The notes beneath the pieces were generated by a model. The model saw nothing but the letters and a program-made list of their open reading frames with translations, was not told the DNA's origin and ran no database searches. Below, piece after piece: positions 33,979 to 42,639 of a stretch of DNA of 64,000 bases. A program made the translations under genes and the position numbers. This DNA is from Dyadobacter sp. CY323 (GTDB lineage Bacteria; Bacteroidota; Bacteroidia; Cytophagales; Spirosomataceae): assembly GCF_021390245.1 (NCBI RefSeq), contig NZ_JAJUXH010000016.1, positions 25,527 through 89,526 of the forward strand, read 5' to 3'. Each line of letters begins with the position of its first letter. Position 1 is the first letter of the stretch.

Positions 33979-34887
33979 TTATTTCTTTTTCTTCTTTCCT
34001 GCTGAAACCGGCGTCACCGCTGCTTTCGGCTTTATTTTTGGTTGAACTTCTGCAATAGTCTTCTCGATCTGACCTTTGAAAAAGCTTGTAAAAGCCTGGT
34101 CGGAAGGTGTTCCCAGCGTTAATGCTTTTTGTGCGGCCGGCAATGCTTCATTGTACTTACCAAGTTTCGCCAGGATCGAAGCTTTGAGCCACAAGTTGTA
34201 ATATCCTTCTTTTAACCCGATCGCCTTGTCAGCCATGGAAAGCGCCACCGGCAGATCTTTGCCTTTCGAAAGCAGATAACCCGCGCCGCTTTCCAGCGTC
34301 GCTACATCTTCCGGCTTTTCGGCGATGGCTTTGTTTAATGCATTCATAGTCAGGCTTTCGGTATGCACAGAAAGTGGGATTGGTACGTTTACCGACGACC
34401 AGGAAAGATTCAAATAGCCGGTGCTGTCGGTTACCGGATCGATTTCAATCTTGAATGCCTCATTATACTTATTTGAAGTCGGAGTGACTTTCAGGGTCGC
34501 TGCGTTATCGGCTTCATTGTAGCCATCCGTGCCTTGTTCAAATTTTTTATTCAAAATTACAGTCCACGCCGCACCCGATGGAATAGAAAGCAACGCATAT
34601 TTTCCGGCGGGTACTTTTCGGTCTCCAAACATAAATTCCGTACTGGCTTCCAAAGTGGTCGGACTATTTGCGCCGGTCCGCCAAAGTTGGTTATAGGGAG
34701 CTAATGCGGAGCTGTCGGAAAAAATTTTGCGGCCTTTGATTGACGGGCGGGAATAAACGATTTTGAAATCGGTTATACCAATCGTTTGGATTACAGTTGC
34801 TCCCGGACTTAGGGATGGTGTACGTTGTGCGATGGTTTGAGTCGCGAGCAGGCAAGCGAAATATATCATCAAAACATTCTTTTTCAT
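33979..34887 (-). CDS. DUF2911 domain protein, exported
   Basis: The 302-residue product has a signal peptide (MKKNVLMIYFACLLATQTIA, then Q), a DUF2911 domain at about 25-185 with YSRPSIKGRKIF, YNQLWRTGANSPTTLE and VPAGKYALLSIPSG, and a C-terminal segment of helical repeats of TPR type (GYLLSKGKDLPVALSMADKA, ASILAKLGKYNEAL). The tail is lysine-rich (KPKAAVTPVSAGKKKKK). DUF2911 proteins are common and uncharacterised in Bacteroidota. The stop touches the TRIC stop; no overlap. Confidence 0.88.
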   Translation of the reverse strand: MKKNVLMIYFACLLATQTIAQRTPSLSPGATVIQTIGITDFKIVYSRPSIKGRKIFSDSSALAPYNQLWRTGANSPTTLEASTEFMFGDRKVPAGKYALLSIPSGAAWTVILNKKFEQGTDGYNEADNAATLKVTPTSNKYNEAFKIEIDPVTDSTGYLNLSWSSVNVPIPLSVHTESLTMNALNKAIAEKPEDVATLESGAGYLLSKGKDLPVALSMADKAIGLKEGYYNLWLKASILAKLGKYNEALPAAQKALTLGTPSDQAFTSFFKGQIEKTIAEVQPKIKPKAAVTPVSAGKKKKK

Positions 34888-34959
34888 TGTTGGAAGGTGG
34901 TTAGTTGTTCCGGTATTAAACTTGCGGTGAAATTAGAATGAAAATATCAGATAGCCTAC

Positions 34960-35499
34960 ATGAAACGAAATGCTTTGCTTGCCCAGTTGGAAACATATAA
35001 ACCGGAGGTTGGTAACGAAGAACAAATGCACCGCGACACGATCGTATTTGTAAAAGAAAACCCGGATTGTTTTGAACGTACCTTGTTAATAGGACATGTT
35101 ACTGCGTCGGGATGGGTTCTTTCCGGGGATAAAAGTGCGGTTTTACTCATGCATCACCGGAAGCTCGACCGGTGGTTCCAGCCGGGCGGACATTGCGACG
35201 GTGATCCGAATGTGAAAGAAGTAGCGAGAAAGGAAGTGATAGAAGAAACGGGAATCCGAAATCTGAACTTGCTTCTGGACGGAATTTTTGACATTGACAT
35301 TCACCTCATTCCCGAGAACAAAGAATTTCCCGCACATTACCATTATGATATCCGTTTTGCATTTCAAATGGTTGACCAGCAGGAAATTTTGATCAATAGT
35401 GAATCCAAAGATGTGAAATGGGTACCGCTCGGTGAAGTTGAGAACCTCAACAACTCGGAATCCATTATGCGCATGGTGCGGAAAACTACCTTTTTATAA
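34960..35499 (+). CDS. Nudix hydrolase
   Basis: The 179-residue soluble protein has a Nudix fold with a divergent Nudix box: GGHCDGDPNVKEVARKEVIEETGI. The metal-binding end is intact as KEVIEETGI (Lys replaces the usual Arg of REUxEExGU) but the upstream Glu of GX5E is not in its usual place (Pro by simple alignment). It hydrolyses a nucleoside diphosphate linked to X; the substrate is unknown. The C-terminal part has KDVKWVPLGEVENL. Its 3' end overlaps the convergent subtilase gene by 14 bp. Confidence 0.88.
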   Translation: MKRNALLAQLETYKPEVGNEEQMHRDTIVFVKENPDCFERTLLIGHVTASGWVLSGDKSAVLLMHHRKLDRWFQPGGHCDGDPNVKEVARKEVIEETGIRNLNLLLDGIFDIDIHLIPENKEFPAHYHYDIRFAFQMVDQQEILINSESKDVKWVPLGEVENLNNSESIMRMVRKTTFL

Positions 35500-37150
35500 A
35501 CTTCAAGGTACGTTCCTGATTCTCTACCTGGATGTTGAGCAGGTATAGTCCGGACGAAAGATGTCCCGCGTTCACGATATGTTGCCGGTTGAGCTGCGCG
35601 GAGAAGTTTTGATGTAATGCGCCATTTGCTCCATAAATGCGCAACGCGGCTTTTTTGCCGACGAGCGTTTGCGGAATGGAAAGAGTGATTTCGTTTACTG
35701 CCGGGTTAGGGGACAAAAGAATGGTTTTGATTAACTCATTCTCAGTGCCTAATGGTGAAAATTCTTCGGCTATGATCTGTTCTGCTTTCACCACACTTGG
35801 TACGCCATACCCGATAAATTCATTGGGAGAAGCTGCATTATGTCCTGATTTTTTTAATACATAAATGATTTGCTGCGCCGAAAGGCTGGGATGCGCCTGC
35901 CACAATATCGCTGCCAGTCCGGCAATCAGAGGTGCAGAAAACGAGGTGCCGCTTCCGCTGGCAGCAGTTCCGGCGAGTGTACCCACGATCGTTCCCGAGC
36001 CGACTGCCGATACATCGGGTTTCATCTGACCGGCTGCATTTGGGCCAATGGAGCTTAATGGAGCATAACTGCGATCGTACCGGGTGGCGCCCACGGTGAG
36101 CACCGAATCCACATCGGCCGGGGCGCCTATATACCGCCACGGATCATTTCCACTGTTTCCAGCCGAATTGGTGACGATCATTCCCGTACGTGTGGCAAAC
36201 CTTGCTGCTCGACTGATGATAGTCGTTTTACCGTCCAAATCCTGATAGGTATGGTTGTAGGCGGCATTGTCGAATTCTCCGTCAAACGTGGTATACCCGA
36301 GCGAAGAATTAATGACATCGGCTCCGAGGCTATCCGCACGTTCCGCGGCAAGCAGCCAGGTAATTTCTTCGTAAGGTGATTCACCCAGATCGTTTTCCGT
36401 ACGGTACAATGCATAACCGGCTTTAAATGCGACTCCTATCATGGTTCCGGGCAGGTATGCCGCCATGGTTGAAAGTACGTTGAGACCATGGGAACCATCA
36501 TTGTAAACGTTACCATCCCGGCTCACAAAATCATGGGTATCGATAATGCGTTTTTCGTCCCGGAGTTGTTTGAAATACCCCACGACATCGGCCTGGTTAA
36601 ATCCATTGTCCAGCACGGCAATGAGCATTCCGTCGCCGCGGACCTGGACCTTGTGGAGCTCGGCCACGTCCATTAAGGCGAGCTGGGCATTCATACTGCC
36701 GTAATCCAGGTCTTCTACTGTTTCAAATTTATCCTTAATGGCGACGGTACGTTCAATGCCCGGAGATTTTGATGTAAGGTTTGCGACGGGTAAATCCAGT
36801 TCAATGCCTTTGTAAAAAGCCAGTTTTTTGATCGCAGCAAGCTGAGCATCAGATGCTTCTACGATTGACCCATTAAACCATTTCGATGAGTAAATGACTT
36901 TCGCGCCGGTTTGTTTTACCGATGTAACATAGGCTGGATTTACAGGAAAATCGCGCGGGATAATGGCGATATTTTGGCGGTTTCGTCTGTTTATCGCTCT
37001 TTCGGAAAGATACTCCGTGGGTTTTTCAACAGAAAACGGGGAGCCGGTTTTGTCTTTGTATAAAACTAAATACCGGGGATTACTTTGAGAAAAGCAATCG
37101 GTGAAAAAGAGCAATGCATTGAAAAGTGTGAGAAGTATAGTTTTCATCAT
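35486..37150 (-). CDS. S8 subtilisin-like protease with T9SS sorting domain
   Basis: The 554-residue exported protease has a signal peptide (to about residue 22, DCFSQ), a propeptide-like region to about 140, and the complete subtilase triad: Asp181 in IAVLDNGFN, His221 in NDGSHGLNV and Ser403 in GSGTSFSAPLIAG, with the oxyanion Asn332 in NSAGNSG. The last 80 residues (ILLSPNPAVNEITLSIP ... GLYLLNIQVENQERTLKFIKR) are a T9SS type A sorting domain, so the enzyme should be secreted to the surface or medium. The GSH form of the His motif (GSHGLNVLS rather than GHGTHV) is typical of this Bacteroidota branch. Confidence 0.93.
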   Translation of the reverse strand: MMKTILLTLFNALLFFTDCFSQSNPRYLVLYKDKTGSPFSVEKPTEYLSERAINRRNRQNIAIIPRDFPVNPAYVTSVKQTGAKVIYSSKWFNGSIVEASDAQLAAIKKLAFYKGIELDLPVANLTSKSPGIERTVAIKDKFETVEDLDYGSMNAQLALMDVAELHKVQVRGDGMLIAVLDNGFNQADVVGYFKQLRDEKRIIDTHDFVSRDGNVYNDGSHGLNVLSTMAAYLPGTMIGVAFKAGYALYRTENDLGESPYEEITWLLAAERADSLGADVINSSLGYTTFDGEFDNAAYNHTYQDLDGKTTIISRAARFATRTGMIVTNSAGNSGNDPWRYIGAPADVDSVLTVGATRYDRSYAPLSSIGPNAAGQMKPDVSAVGSGTIVGTLAGTAASGSGTSFSAPLIAGLAAILWQAHPSLSAQQIIYVLKKSGHNAASPNEFIGYGVPSVVKAEQIIAEEFSPLGTENELIKTILLSPNPAVNEITLSIPQTLVGKKAALRIYGANGALHQNFSAQLNRQHIVNAGHLSSGLYLLNIQVENQERTLKFIKR

Positions 37151-37270
37151 GTTTGTCGAAGTTTGAATGCCGATATTTCACCAACGTATCCACCGTCATT
37201 TTAAATATACCCGCAGCTGGACAAAAGTGTTGTGGATCAGGCTGTTTTTTCACCCGATTATCCCGCCCCG

Positions 37271-38845
37271 CTAGGCGCGTCCCCCTAGATGCGGGCATTC
37301 AAGCAACGCTTTGAAGCCGGGGTAGGGAACGATGGTTTTGAGATAACCATAATTATTGGCCATGGAAATAATGCTGTTGTGGTCACCCATGGAAATATCT
37401 ACATCGTTCATTCCAAACTGACAAGGATGCTCATAACCTGTGGCATGGGTGATTTCGATGATCTCTTTCGCCAGCGTTTTCATGTAGTTATTAAACCGCT
37501 GACTTTTCAATGCGGGATCGATACCCGCTTCCAGCCATTTGTTATTGGTGGCAATACCTGTTGGACAGCGGTTTGTGTGGCAGATCTGTGCCTGAATGCA
37601 GCCGATCGACATCATTGCCTCGCGCGCCACATTGATAATGTCGGCCCCCATTGCAAAAGCCATCACAGCCTGGGCAGGAAGTCCCAGCTTCCCCGATGCA
37701 ATGAAGGTGATTTTATCCGTGAGGTTTCGTTTCTGGAAAATTTTATAAATGGTACTAAATGCAAAAACAAGGGGTAACGCTACGTGATCGGCAAATGACG
37801 GAGGCGCCGCTCCGGTACCGCCTTCCCCGCCGTCGATGGTAATGAAGTCCGGACCTTTACCTGTCTCGACCATCAGGTCGGCGAGTTGTTCCCACATATC
37901 CGTCTTTCCTACCGCAGATTTTATGCCGACCGGCAGGCCGGTTTTCTCAGCCATTTCTTCGATGAAATCGATCATTTCGCTGACATTTGAAAAGGCACTG
38001 TGATATGCGGGTGAAACCACGTCTTTACCCATCGGGACATGTCTGATCTCAGCGATTTCAGCGGTAATCTTGCTGGCTGGCAGTACGCCGCCTTTTCCAG
38101 GCTTGGCACCTTGCGAAAGTTTCAGCTCGATCATCCTGACGAACGGATTGTTTTCCGTCATTTTGACCAGCTTTTCCATTACAAAATTACCCTCATCATC
38201 GCGGACACCGAAGTACGAGGTTCCCATATTGAAAACCACATCAGCCCCAAACCGATGATAGGGCGATAATCCGCCTTCTCCGGTATTGTGGTAATTGCCA
38301 AACTGAAATGAACCTTTATTAAGTGATTCAATGGCCCGGGACGAAAGTGAACCAAAGCTCATCGCACTCACATTTACGACCGAACGGGGGCGATACGGAC
38401 GTTTCCGGCGATGATATTCTCCGATTACCTTGGCGGACGGAATGGTATAATGATGCGGATCGTTGCCATTCTTGACGTGATGATGATGGGTAGAATCCAG
38501 TTTAAACGGGAGCATGGTGGGTTTTACAAAAACATAACCCGGCTCCTGCATATTCTGATCGGTACCAAAACCCTGGTAGTTATTTTCTTTTTTGGAAGAT
38601 GCGTAAATCCACGATCTCTGGCGACGGTTAAAAGGCAATTCTTCACGATTATTGGCAACAATGTACTGCCGCAATTCCGGACCAATGGTCTCGAGCAGAT
38701 ATCGAAAATGGCCGACGACCGGGAAATTATGCTGGATCGTATGTTTTCGTTGAAGTATATCTCTTAATGCAACGATCAGCAACAACCCCGCCAAAACATA
38801 AATCCAGATTGGTATGGAAGAAAAAAAAGAAGCAACAGTTAACAT
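37271..38845 (-). CDS. Membrane-anchored FMN-binding glutamate synthase family protein
   Basis: The 524-residue protein starts with a membrane helix (IPIWIYVLAGLLLIVALRDIL), followed by the FMN-binding TIM barrel of glutamate synthase. Visible family features are VNVSAMSFGSLSSRAIESLNKG, GEGGLSPYH, KLSQGAKPGKGGVLPASK, DFITIDGGEGGTGAAP and the Fe-S cysteine region CIQAQICHTNRCPTGIATN. It lacks the glutaminase domain, so either a separate amidotransferase or free ammonia is used, or the natural acceptor differs. aroA lies 11 bp upstream on the same strand, so they are probably cotranscribed. Confidence 0.9.
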   Translation of the reverse strand: MLTVASFFSSIPIWIYVLAGLLLIVALRDILQRKHTIQHNFPVVGHFRYLLETIGPELRQYIVANNREELPFNRRQRSWIYASSKKENNYQGFGTDQNMQEPGYVFVKPTMLPFKLDSTHHHHVKNGNDPHHYTIPSAKVIGEYHRRKRPYRPRSVVNVSAMSFGSLSSRAIESLNKGSFQFGNYHNTGEGGLSPYHRFGADVVFNMGTSYFGVRDDEGNFVMEKLVKMTENNPFVRMIELKLSQGAKPGKGGVLPASKITAEIAEIRHVPMGKDVVSPAYHSAFSNVSEMIDFIEEMAEKTGLPVGIKSAVGKTDMWEQLADLMVETGKGPDFITIDGGEGGTGAAPPSFADHVALPLVFAFSTIYKIFQKRNLTDKITFIASGKLGLPAQAVMAFAMGADIINVAREAMMSIGCIQAQICHTNRCPTGIATNNKWLEAGIDPALKSQRFNNYMKTLAKEIIEITHATGYEHPCQFGMNDVDISMGDHNSIISMANNYGYLKTIVPYPGFKALLECPHLGGRA

Positions 38846-38856
38846 AGCAATCGGTT

Positions 38857-40092
38857 TTAGACTTCTTCCCAGGAAGTCACTTTTGAAAGGTCTTTCCAGT
38901 AGCCGGGATACGATTTTACAACCACATCCGGTTCTTCAATAATCACCGGAAACACCATGCCCGCGGGTGCAAACGCCATCGCCATGCGATGATCGTCATA
39001 CGTATGGATGGACGGAGAATTTATCAAGCCGGCATCTTCGATGCCATGCACTTCGTATAAATGGTCTTTTTCTATTTCAACCAGTTCTGAACCCAATTTT
39101 TTCAGTTCCTGCTGCAATGCAAAGATCCGGTCGGTTTCCTTGATTTTCAGGCTTTCGATACCTGTTAATGAAAGGCGGATCCCTTTTACGGCGCAGCAAA
39201 CGGCTACGGTTTGCGCCAGGTCCGGACAATCTGTAAAATCCCAGCCAATGGAGGCTGCGGGTGGAATTTTAGTGAGTAGTACGCCGCGTTCGGTAAAAAC
39301 GCTTTCAACCCCCAAATGCCTCATAATATTTACAATGGCACTATCGCCCTGCAACGAATCTTTTTTGAGCCCGAGCAGCTCCACTTCCGCATCTTCGGCC
39401 AATGCGACAATGCTATACCAGTAGCTCGCTCCCGACCAATCCGATTCGATGGCGTAGGGTTGGGGCTGGTACTTGGTTGGGGGAATGGTAATGCGGTTTG
39501 TTTTCCAGTCAGCTTTATAATCAATACCAAAATGCGCCATTTGTTTCAGCGTCATTTCAATGTAAGGTTTTGAACCTACTTCACCTTCCAGTTGAATGGT
39601 TAATCCCGCAGGCAGTTCCGGCGCGATCATGAGCAGGGCAGAGATGTACTGGCTGCTCACATCACCGCGCATGGCGATTTCGTTGTTGCCGGAGTAAGAA
39701 AACCCATTCAGTTTCAACGGAGGGTATCCTTGTTGTTTTTCATAAGTGATATCCGCACCCAAAAACCGCAGTGCATCCACCAGGATCCCGATCGGCCTTT
39801 CGCACATTCTGGGAGTGCCGGTCATGGTTTTCTGTTGATTGCTTACTGCGAAATAGGCAGTCAGGAAACGCATGGTTGTCCCCGCGTCGATCACATCAGC
39901 GACTGGATCACTTGAATTGAGCAGCCGTAACATGGTTTGAGAATCGCGCGCCTCTGAAATATTGGAAAGTTCACATTGAAAACCCGTGAGGGCATTGATG
40001 ATCAGGGCACGGTTGCATTCACTTTTTGAAGCAGCGAGTTGTATTTCAGCGCGTATCGGCTGTTTTGGGGGATTTACTAAAATGGATTTCAC
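38857..40092 (-). CDS. aroA: EPSP synthase (3-phosphoshikimate 1-carboxyvinyltransferase)
   Basis: The 411-residue enzyme makes EPSP from shikimate-3-phosphate and PEP in aromatic amino-acid synthesis. Two inside-out alpha/beta domains show LAASKSECNRALIINAL, VIDAGTTMRFLTAYFA, RPIGILVDALRFLGA, SSQYISALLMIAPEL, IKETDRIFALQQELKKLG and the C-terminal TYDDHRMAMAFA. The N-terminal SKSECNR and GTTMRFLTA replace the usual SKS(I/L)SNR and GNAGTxMR, as in short class II-like enzymes. The start is GTG at 40092. Spaced 11 bp from the glutamate-synthase-like gene. Confidence 0.93.
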   Translation of the reverse strand: MKSILVNPPKQPIRAEIQLAASKSECNRALIINALTGFQCELSNISEARDSQTMLRLLNSSDPVADVIDAGTTMRFLTAYFAVSNQQKTMTGTPRMCERPIGILVDALRFLGADITYEKQQGYPPLKLNGFSYSGNNEIAMRGDVSSQYISALLMIAPELPAGLTIQLEGEVGSKPYIEMTLKQMAHFGIDYKADWKTNRITIPPTKYQPQPYAIESDWSGASYWYSIVALAEDAEVELLGLKKDSLQGDSAIVNIMRHLGVESVFTERGVLLTKIPPAASIGWDFTDCPDLAQTVAVCCAVKGIRLSLTGIESLKIKETDRIFALQQELKKLGSELVEIEKDHLYEVHGIEDAGLINSPSIHTYDDHRMAMAFAPAGMVFPVIIEEPDVVVKSYPGYWKDLSKVTSWEEV

Positions 40093-40114
40093 TGTAAAAA
40101 ATTCAAATGATAAT

Positions 40115-40729
40115 TCAGTACGTTTCCAGCACTTTCAATTTGTTTCGACCATTGATTTTAAGGGAAGCGAAGGTCAGTTTGTAACAAACAAAACCGGCTG
40201 CCATCAAGGATCCGCCAACGATCAGGGATGACCCGTCGGTTGTGAACCGTTTGTTATCAACACCTTTATTGAAAAAATCGGCACCTATGTATAGTAATCC
40301 GGCAAATGGCAGGAGCGGGGCAAGTTGTGAGATAAATGGAATCCGTTTTGAAACCTTCATTAACCGGACATCTTTGAGCAAAATCTCCTGATAATCCATA
40401 CGTCCGACGGCCTCATTAATAATGGCAATACTAAATGAAGAATCGGTAACGCTGGCTATTTGTTCGTCAAAACGGATGGTTTCATTGTACATCCTGAATT
40501 TTATATTGTCGCCCGGGAAAAACCGGTACCGGTGAAAACCGCCGATGACAGGAGACGCGTCGAGGATCAGGTATTTCTGCCCGGGCGTTGCAATTACCCT
40601 GCTGGCATTACCCTGTTTTAAGAAAAGTTCTTCACTGGGGACTACTTTTCTGGGGTCATAATGATCCTGCGACCAGGCTGACAGATTCCCAAAAAAAAGC
40701 AAAACGACAAGTAGTACTAGTTGTCTCAT
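40115..40729 (-). CDS. Exported hypothetical protein
   Basis: A 204-residue protein with a signal peptide (MRQLVLLVVLLFFGNLSAWS, then Q), a soluble middle that is mostly beta (RYRFFPGDNIKFRMYNETIRF, DSSFSIAI) and two hydrophobic segments near the C-terminus (APLLPFAGLLYIGADFF and SSLIVGGSLMAAGFVCYKL). I do not recognise a named family. It may belong to the operon of aroA, which begins 22 bp downstream. ATG 40729 is preferred over 40750 because it opens the signal peptide. Confidence 0.65.
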   Translation of the reverse strand: MRQLVLLVVLLFFGNLSAWSQDHYDPRKVVPSEELFLKQGNASRVIATPGQKYLILDASPVIGGFHRYRFFPGDNIKFRMYNETIRFDEQIASVTDSSFSIAIINEAVGRMDYQEILLKDVRLMKVSKRIPFISQLAPLLPFAGLLYIGADFFNKGVDNKRFTTDGSSLIVGGSLMAAGFVCYKLTFASLKINGRNKLKVLETY

Positions 40730-40815
40730 AATGTAAAAAGAATGGTTCAAATATAGGGAATCATTCTTTTAAACGGGTGAAAGTGTTGCAATGTTGCTCA
40801 TTTTAAACGCGATAA

Positions 40816-41439
40816 TTAATCTTCTTCAGCCGTTTCTTCCTTTGAAACTTTCACAGAAACTCCGCCGGATACAAGCATTTTCATGACATCGGTGGAGGTA
40901 GCTTCCAATGGGACAATGTCTTTGGCAGGCACTATGAAAAGTTCGCCAGAAAGTGAGTAGGACAATGGCATGTAAACGGCGACATGATCATAGATCTTCA
41001 AGTGGCTCAGGTCCGTTTGTGTGATAAAACCGATCTTTTTAATGTCTGTATCCTTGTACATGGTCACCATTACCGGCTGGTTGAATTTCTTTTTATCCCC
41101 GACAAAAGCAAGTATCAGATCTTTAATGGAATAGTAGATCAGGCTCACCAGCGGAATGCGCCGCATTATGCGCTCGGTGAGGCCGACAAACGATTGCGGG
41201 ATGACGGTTGAGAAGAAAAATCCGAGCAGGATAATGCCTAAAATGATGATCAGCACGCCCAGGCCCGGCAAATACACCGATTGCTGATTGGAAATCGGGA
41301 TATCGATTGGGATGATGTTGTCGAGGTATTGGACGGTCGTCCATATGATCAGTACGGTGGCATAAAGCGGCGCGACCAGCACCAGCCCGCGGATGAAGTA
41401 GCTGATCAGGCGTTTGAGAATTCTGTTTTTGATTTCCAT
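40816..41439 (-). CDS. DUF502 membrane protein
   Basis: The 207-residue inner-membrane protein has an N-terminal amphipathic segment and two membrane helices (YFIRGLVLVAPLYATVLIIWTT and GLGVLIIILGIILLGFFFSTV), then the DUF502 soluble part with RIPLVSLIYYSIKDLILAFVG, KIGFITQTD, VAVYMPLSYSLSGELFIVPA and the C-terminal MKMLVSGGVSV. The family is uncharacterised; plant homologues are linked to the endomembrane system, giving no clue for bacteria. Divergently placed from the Ldh-family gene with 51 bp between. Confidence 0.9.
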   Translation of the reverse strand: MEIKNRILKRLISYFIRGLVLVAPLYATVLIIWTTVQYLDNIIPIDIPISNQQSVYLPGLGVLIIILGIILLGFFFSTVIPQSFVGLTERIMRRIPLVSLIYYSIKDLILAFVGDKKKFNQPVMVTMYKDTDIKKIGFITQTDLSHLKIYDHVAVYMPLSYSLSGELFIVPAKDIVPLEATSTDVMKMLVSGGVSVKVSKEETAEED

Positions 41440-41490
41440 TTAATTAGGATATTTGCGGAAATTAAAAAGAAGTTCACTCATTTGACGTAT

Positions 41491-42570
41491 ATGTATCAGG
41501 CGAGTTATTTGAAACATTTTACCGAAGAAGTTTTTCTTGCGATCGGATGTTCCCCCGAAGAGGCCCGACTGGCTTCCAATGTATTGGTAAGTGCGGATCT
41601 GCGGGGCGTCGATTCGCACGGGATAGCGCGTTTGGCCGGATATGTAAGACTTTATGATCAGGGCAGGCTTAATCCCAAACCGGAAGTTAAAATTGTCTAC
41701 GAAACGCCGAGTACCGCAGTTGTTGATGGAGACCGGGGATTGGGACTGGTGGTAGCGCCGAAGGCCATGGAGATTGCCATGGAAAAGGCGGAGAAAGTGG
41801 GATCCGGCTGGGTATCAGTCCGTAATTCGAATCACTTCGGAATTGCGGGTTATCACGCGATGCTAGCTTTGGAAAAGGACATGATCGGCTGGACGATGAC
41901 CAATGCGGCACCACTGGTTACTCCTACTTTTTCTTTGGACAAATTGCTGGGTACCAACCCGATAGCAGTTGCTGTCCCTGCCAGTCAGGAGCCTGCATTT
42001 GTTGCAGACTTCGCATCGACGGCTGTGGCTTATGGTAAGTTTGAGATATTGCAAAGAAAAGGATTACCGGCCCCACTGGGCTGGGCGCAGGATTCGGAAG
42101 GTAACGCCACTACGGATTCGAATGCGGTGAAGAGTGGCGGCGGATTGCTTCCATTAGGCTCTGACCGCGAGCATGGAAGCCACAAAGGATATGGTTTGGG
42201 GGCCATCGTCGATATTTTTTCCGGAGTGTTGTCCGGTGCTAACTTTGGTCCGTGGGTACCGCCATTTGCTACTGCGGGATTTATGTCCACGCAGCAGGGG
42301 GTTGGGTTGGGTACCGGCCATTTCCTGGGTGCAATGCGGATCGACGGTTTCAGGCCAGCCGAAGAATTTAAGAAAGATATGGATAAATGGATCGGGGCAT
42401 TCAGAGGCGCTCGGGCTGTGGATGGGCAAAAAGTACTGATACCCGGAGATCCCGAAAGAGAAATGGAGGCCGAACGCAGCGTAAATGGAATCTCATTGCT
42501 GGAACCGGTTGTTGTTTCATTAGCGGAGCTGGCAAGCCGTTTCAATATCCCATTTGAAAAGAATTTATAA
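41491..42570 (+). CDS. Ldh-family NAD(P)-dependent oxidoreductase (malate/L-lactate dehydrogenase type)
   Basis: The 359-residue soluble enzyme belongs to the type-2 malate/lactate dehydrogenase family, unrelated in fold to classical LDH. Motifs are DLRGVDSHGIARLAGYVRLYDQG with the catalytic His, VSVRNSNHFGIAGYHAMLA, the nucleotide-contacting LLGTNPIAVAVPA, and HGSHKGYGLGAIVDIFSGVLSGANFG. Family members reduce 2-oxo acids including pyruvate, malate, delta-piperideine-2-carboxylate and sulfolactate, so the substrate cannot be named. ATG 41491 matches the family start; a longer ORF to 41281 overlaps the divergent DUF502 gene. A run of AAAAGC(C/T) repeats follows the stop. Confidence 0.92.
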   Translation: MYQASYLKHFTEEVFLAIGCSPEEARLASNVLVSADLRGVDSHGIARLAGYVRLYDQGRLNPKPEVKIVYETPSTAVVDGDRGLGLVVAPKAMEIAMEKAEKVGSGWVSVRNSNHFGIAGYHAMLALEKDMIGWTMTNAAPLVTPTFSLDKLLGTNPIAVAVPASQEPAFVADFASTAVAYGKFEILQRKGLPAPLGWAQDSEGNATTDSNAVKSGGGLLPLGSDREHGSHKGYGLGAIVDIFSGVLSGANFGPWVPPFATAGFMSTQQGVGLGTGHFLGAMRIDGFRPAEEFKKDMDKWIGAFRGARAVDGQKVLIPGDPEREMEAERSVNGISLLEPVVVSLAELASRFNIPFEKNL

Positions 42571-42583
42571 TTACTAAAAAAAT

Positions 42584-42633
42584 AAAAGCTAAAAGCCAAT
42601 CGCTAAAAGCTGATAGCCAAAAAGCCAAAAGCC
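42584..42633. repeat. Short interspersed AAAAGC(C/T) repeats before mltG
   Basis: Between the Ldh-family stop and the mltG start the DNA is built from near-heptamer units AAAAGCT, AAAAGCC, AAAAGCTGATAGCC, AAAAAGCC, AAAAGCC. The composition differs from neighbouring genes and recalls the heptamer array at 23823, though the unit is different. Confidence 0.7.
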
Positions 42634-42639
42634 GTTAAT

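Noticed and set aside
37151..37270. A small gene or regulatory element between the subtilase and the glutamate-synthase-like gene.
   Set aside because: No ORF with a sensible start and no strong inverted repeat are visible in these 120 bp.
42030..42599. A 189-residue minus-strand ORF antisense to the Ldh-family gene.
   Set aside because: It is a shadow frame, rich in Pro/Ser from reversed codon bias, with no recognisable motif, while the sense frame has clear family motifs.
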